DNA of 64,000 nt, from NCBI GenBank assembly GCA_014860445.1, contig JACZJT010000027.1:1-64000 (forward strand). The letters are read 5' to 3'. The notes below the pieces were generated by a model, which made no database searches, was not told the DNA's origin, and worked only from the letters and a program-made list of their open reading frames with translations. Positions within the stretch are counted from its first letter, which is position 1; the number at the start of each line of letters is the position of its first letter. Shown in pieces: positions 63,000-64,000 of the stretch. Position numbers and translations under genes: made by a program. The stretch is from Burkholderiales bacterium. GTDB lineage: Bacteria; Pseudomonadota; Gammaproteobacteria; Burkholderiales; SG8-39.

Positions 63000-64000
63000 T
63001 TACGCCGTCACCCCATGATTTCTTCCAAATGCGCTCCGCAGCGCGTCGCGCAGGGGGCGTGAAGCCGAAAGCGAAAGAGCGATCGCGGCAGCGGCCAGTA
63101 GTCCGGTGCCGGCCACTTTTACGTACGTCGGAATTGCGGACGGCTGGATGACATAGTGTCCGATCAGCCCCGCGAGTAGCGACAGGATCAACGGGACTCC
63201 AATATCCTGGAACAGCCACTTGCCTCCCACCCCTTTGAGCAATTGACGATGCGTTAGCCAGGATGTCAGACAAACGTATACCACGTGCAGAATAAGCCAC
63301 GCAATCGCGCCGCCCAGCGCGCCATAGGTCAGCGCGAAGTACACAACCAGTGGGACGAATATGGCCATCAAAATGGTGATGATCGTGAGAGGCAGGCGCG
63401 TCATTCCATAAGCCAATTGCAGGGCATAGGGGAGATAGGTTACGCCATGCAGAGCGCTACCGATCGCGAGTAAGGAAATGATGGGTGCGACATCCGCGGC
63501 GAGAGCGGGATTGCCGGTCCAGATTCGCACGAAATCCCCGGCAAAGACAGCGAGCAACATCGCGATCGGAAAAAGCACGGTTGCAAGCAAGCGCGTGCCC
63601 AACCGGTACAGTTTGGTCAATTGTTCCACATCCTCCTTGACGACAAGCGCGGAAAAGCGCGGGTAGACGACGTTAAAGATGGGTGTTATCAGAACGTAGA
63701 GCGCGCTTACAACGACCGTAGCGAGCATGTAGTGCGCAAACTCCTCCAATTCCAGCATCTTGCTGAGAATCACCTTGTCCAGTTGGGTGAATACGAGCGC
63801 GGCCAGACCGATGCCGCCCATGCCTGCGGAGAAGCGCCAGACGCGCTTCAGTCGATCAATGTCGAATTTGATCGTTTCCGTCCGTTCTATGATGCGCCAG
63901 GCCGCCCAGCGGATGCTCAGCGCATAAGCAAGGCCCACGCATGCCTGCCAAACGAAGAAAGCCTGAATCGTCGGTGACACGAATGCGAGCACCGCTATCG
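63000..64000 (-). CDS. Polysaccharide flippase (Wzx/MATE-like), 5' end outside window
   Basis: At least 330 residues; the frame stays open to the window edge, so the N-terminus is missing. About ten membrane segments, with FTQLDKVILSKMLELEEFAH near the middle, YPRFSALVVKEDVEQLTKLY, and LGGAIAWLILHVVYVCLTSW are typical of Wzx-type oligosaccharide flippases (usually 400-500 residues). It moves lipid-linked repeat units to the periplasm. It is the first seen gene of the minus-strand cluster that includes the matching initiating transferase. Confidence 0.85.
   Translation of the reverse strand, partial: IAVLAFVSPTIQAFFVWQACVGLAYALSIRWAAWRIIERTETIKFDIDRLKRVWRFSAGMGGIGLAALVFTQLDKVILSKMLELEEFAHYMLATVVVSALYVLITPIFNVVYPRFSALVVKEDVEQLTKLYRLGTRLLATVLFPIAMLLAVFAGDFVRIWTGNPALAADVAPIISLLAIGSALHGVTYLPYALQLAYGMTRLPLTIITILMAIFVPLVVYFALTYGALGGAIAWLILHVVYVCLTSWLTHRQLLKGVGGKWLFQDIGVPLILSLLAGLIGHYVIQPSAIPTYVKVAGTGLLAAAAIALSLSASRPLRDALRSAFGRNHGVTA

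Overview
The window looks like part of a high-GC betaproteobacterial chromosome; the order is uncertain. The evidence is gene order and content. An argS / SPOR-domain protein / dsbA block lies next to priA, hemE, an EVE-domain gene, 6S RNA, zapA and a zapB-like gene. There is a class I PHA synthase, a leucine-catabolism block under a LiuR-like regulator, and LPS-type surface glycan genes. No rRNA, tRNA, CRISPR array, prophage or insertion sequence was recognised.

Layout. Bases 1-248 hold two doubly nested palindromic repeats; a third copy lies at 57.8 kb. At 0.25-7.8 kb an NhaR-type LysR regulator is divergent from a compact co-directional run: HPF/RaiA-like protein, TerC, FtsH, HtpX, a voltage-gated sodium channel with the TLESWS filter, and the Na+/H+ antiporter NhaA. 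The last two genes overlap by 4 nt. At 7.8-9.7 kb are a periplasmic FKBP, an OsmC protein and a beta-carbonic anhydrase. At 9.7-14.7 kb (minus strand) LiuR, isovaleryl-CoA dehydrogenase, thiolase and a short-chain-type acyl-CoA dehydrogenase are followed by a methyltransferase whose start overlaps the relic 3' end of a second acyl-CoA dehydrogenase. At 14.9-17.9 kb are an MBL-fold hydrolase and PhaC. At 18.3-23.2 kb is a complete branched-chain amino acid type ABC importer. At 23.2-33.5 kb (minus strand) are a B12-receptor-like protein, an SDR, two DsbA-like proteins, a SPOR protein, ArgS, PriA, HemE, an EVE protein, 6S RNA, ZapA and a ZapB-like protein. Between hemE and priA an AT-rich gap carries a cluster of DnaA-box-like 9-mers.

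At 33.8-38.8 kb a cobalamin riboswitch precedes a TonB-dependent B12 receptor, an ABC permease, an ATPase and a binding protein, which together form a B12 uptake operon. From 38.9 to 52.4 kb (plus strand) runs an LPS core cluster: three GT9 glycosyltransferases, several GT4 enzymes, MsbA, an O-antigen ligase-like protein, an FkbM methyltransferase and an AsnB-type amidotransferase. It meets, tail to tail on a shared CTAG double stop, a minus-strand O-antigen/exopolysaccharide cluster (52.4-64 kb). That cluster encodes a DegT aminotransferase, a NeuD/PglD-like acetyltransferase, an initiating sugar-phosphate transferase, GT4 and GT2 enzymes, a C-methyltransferase, a Gmd-like dehydratase, FkbM-like proteins and a flippase cut by the window edge.

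The most system-like observation is the NhaR-linked block joining a sodium channel, a sodium antiporter, two membrane proteases and a ribosome-hibernation-type factor. The most unusual DNA structures are the nested palindromes and the DnaA-box cluster.
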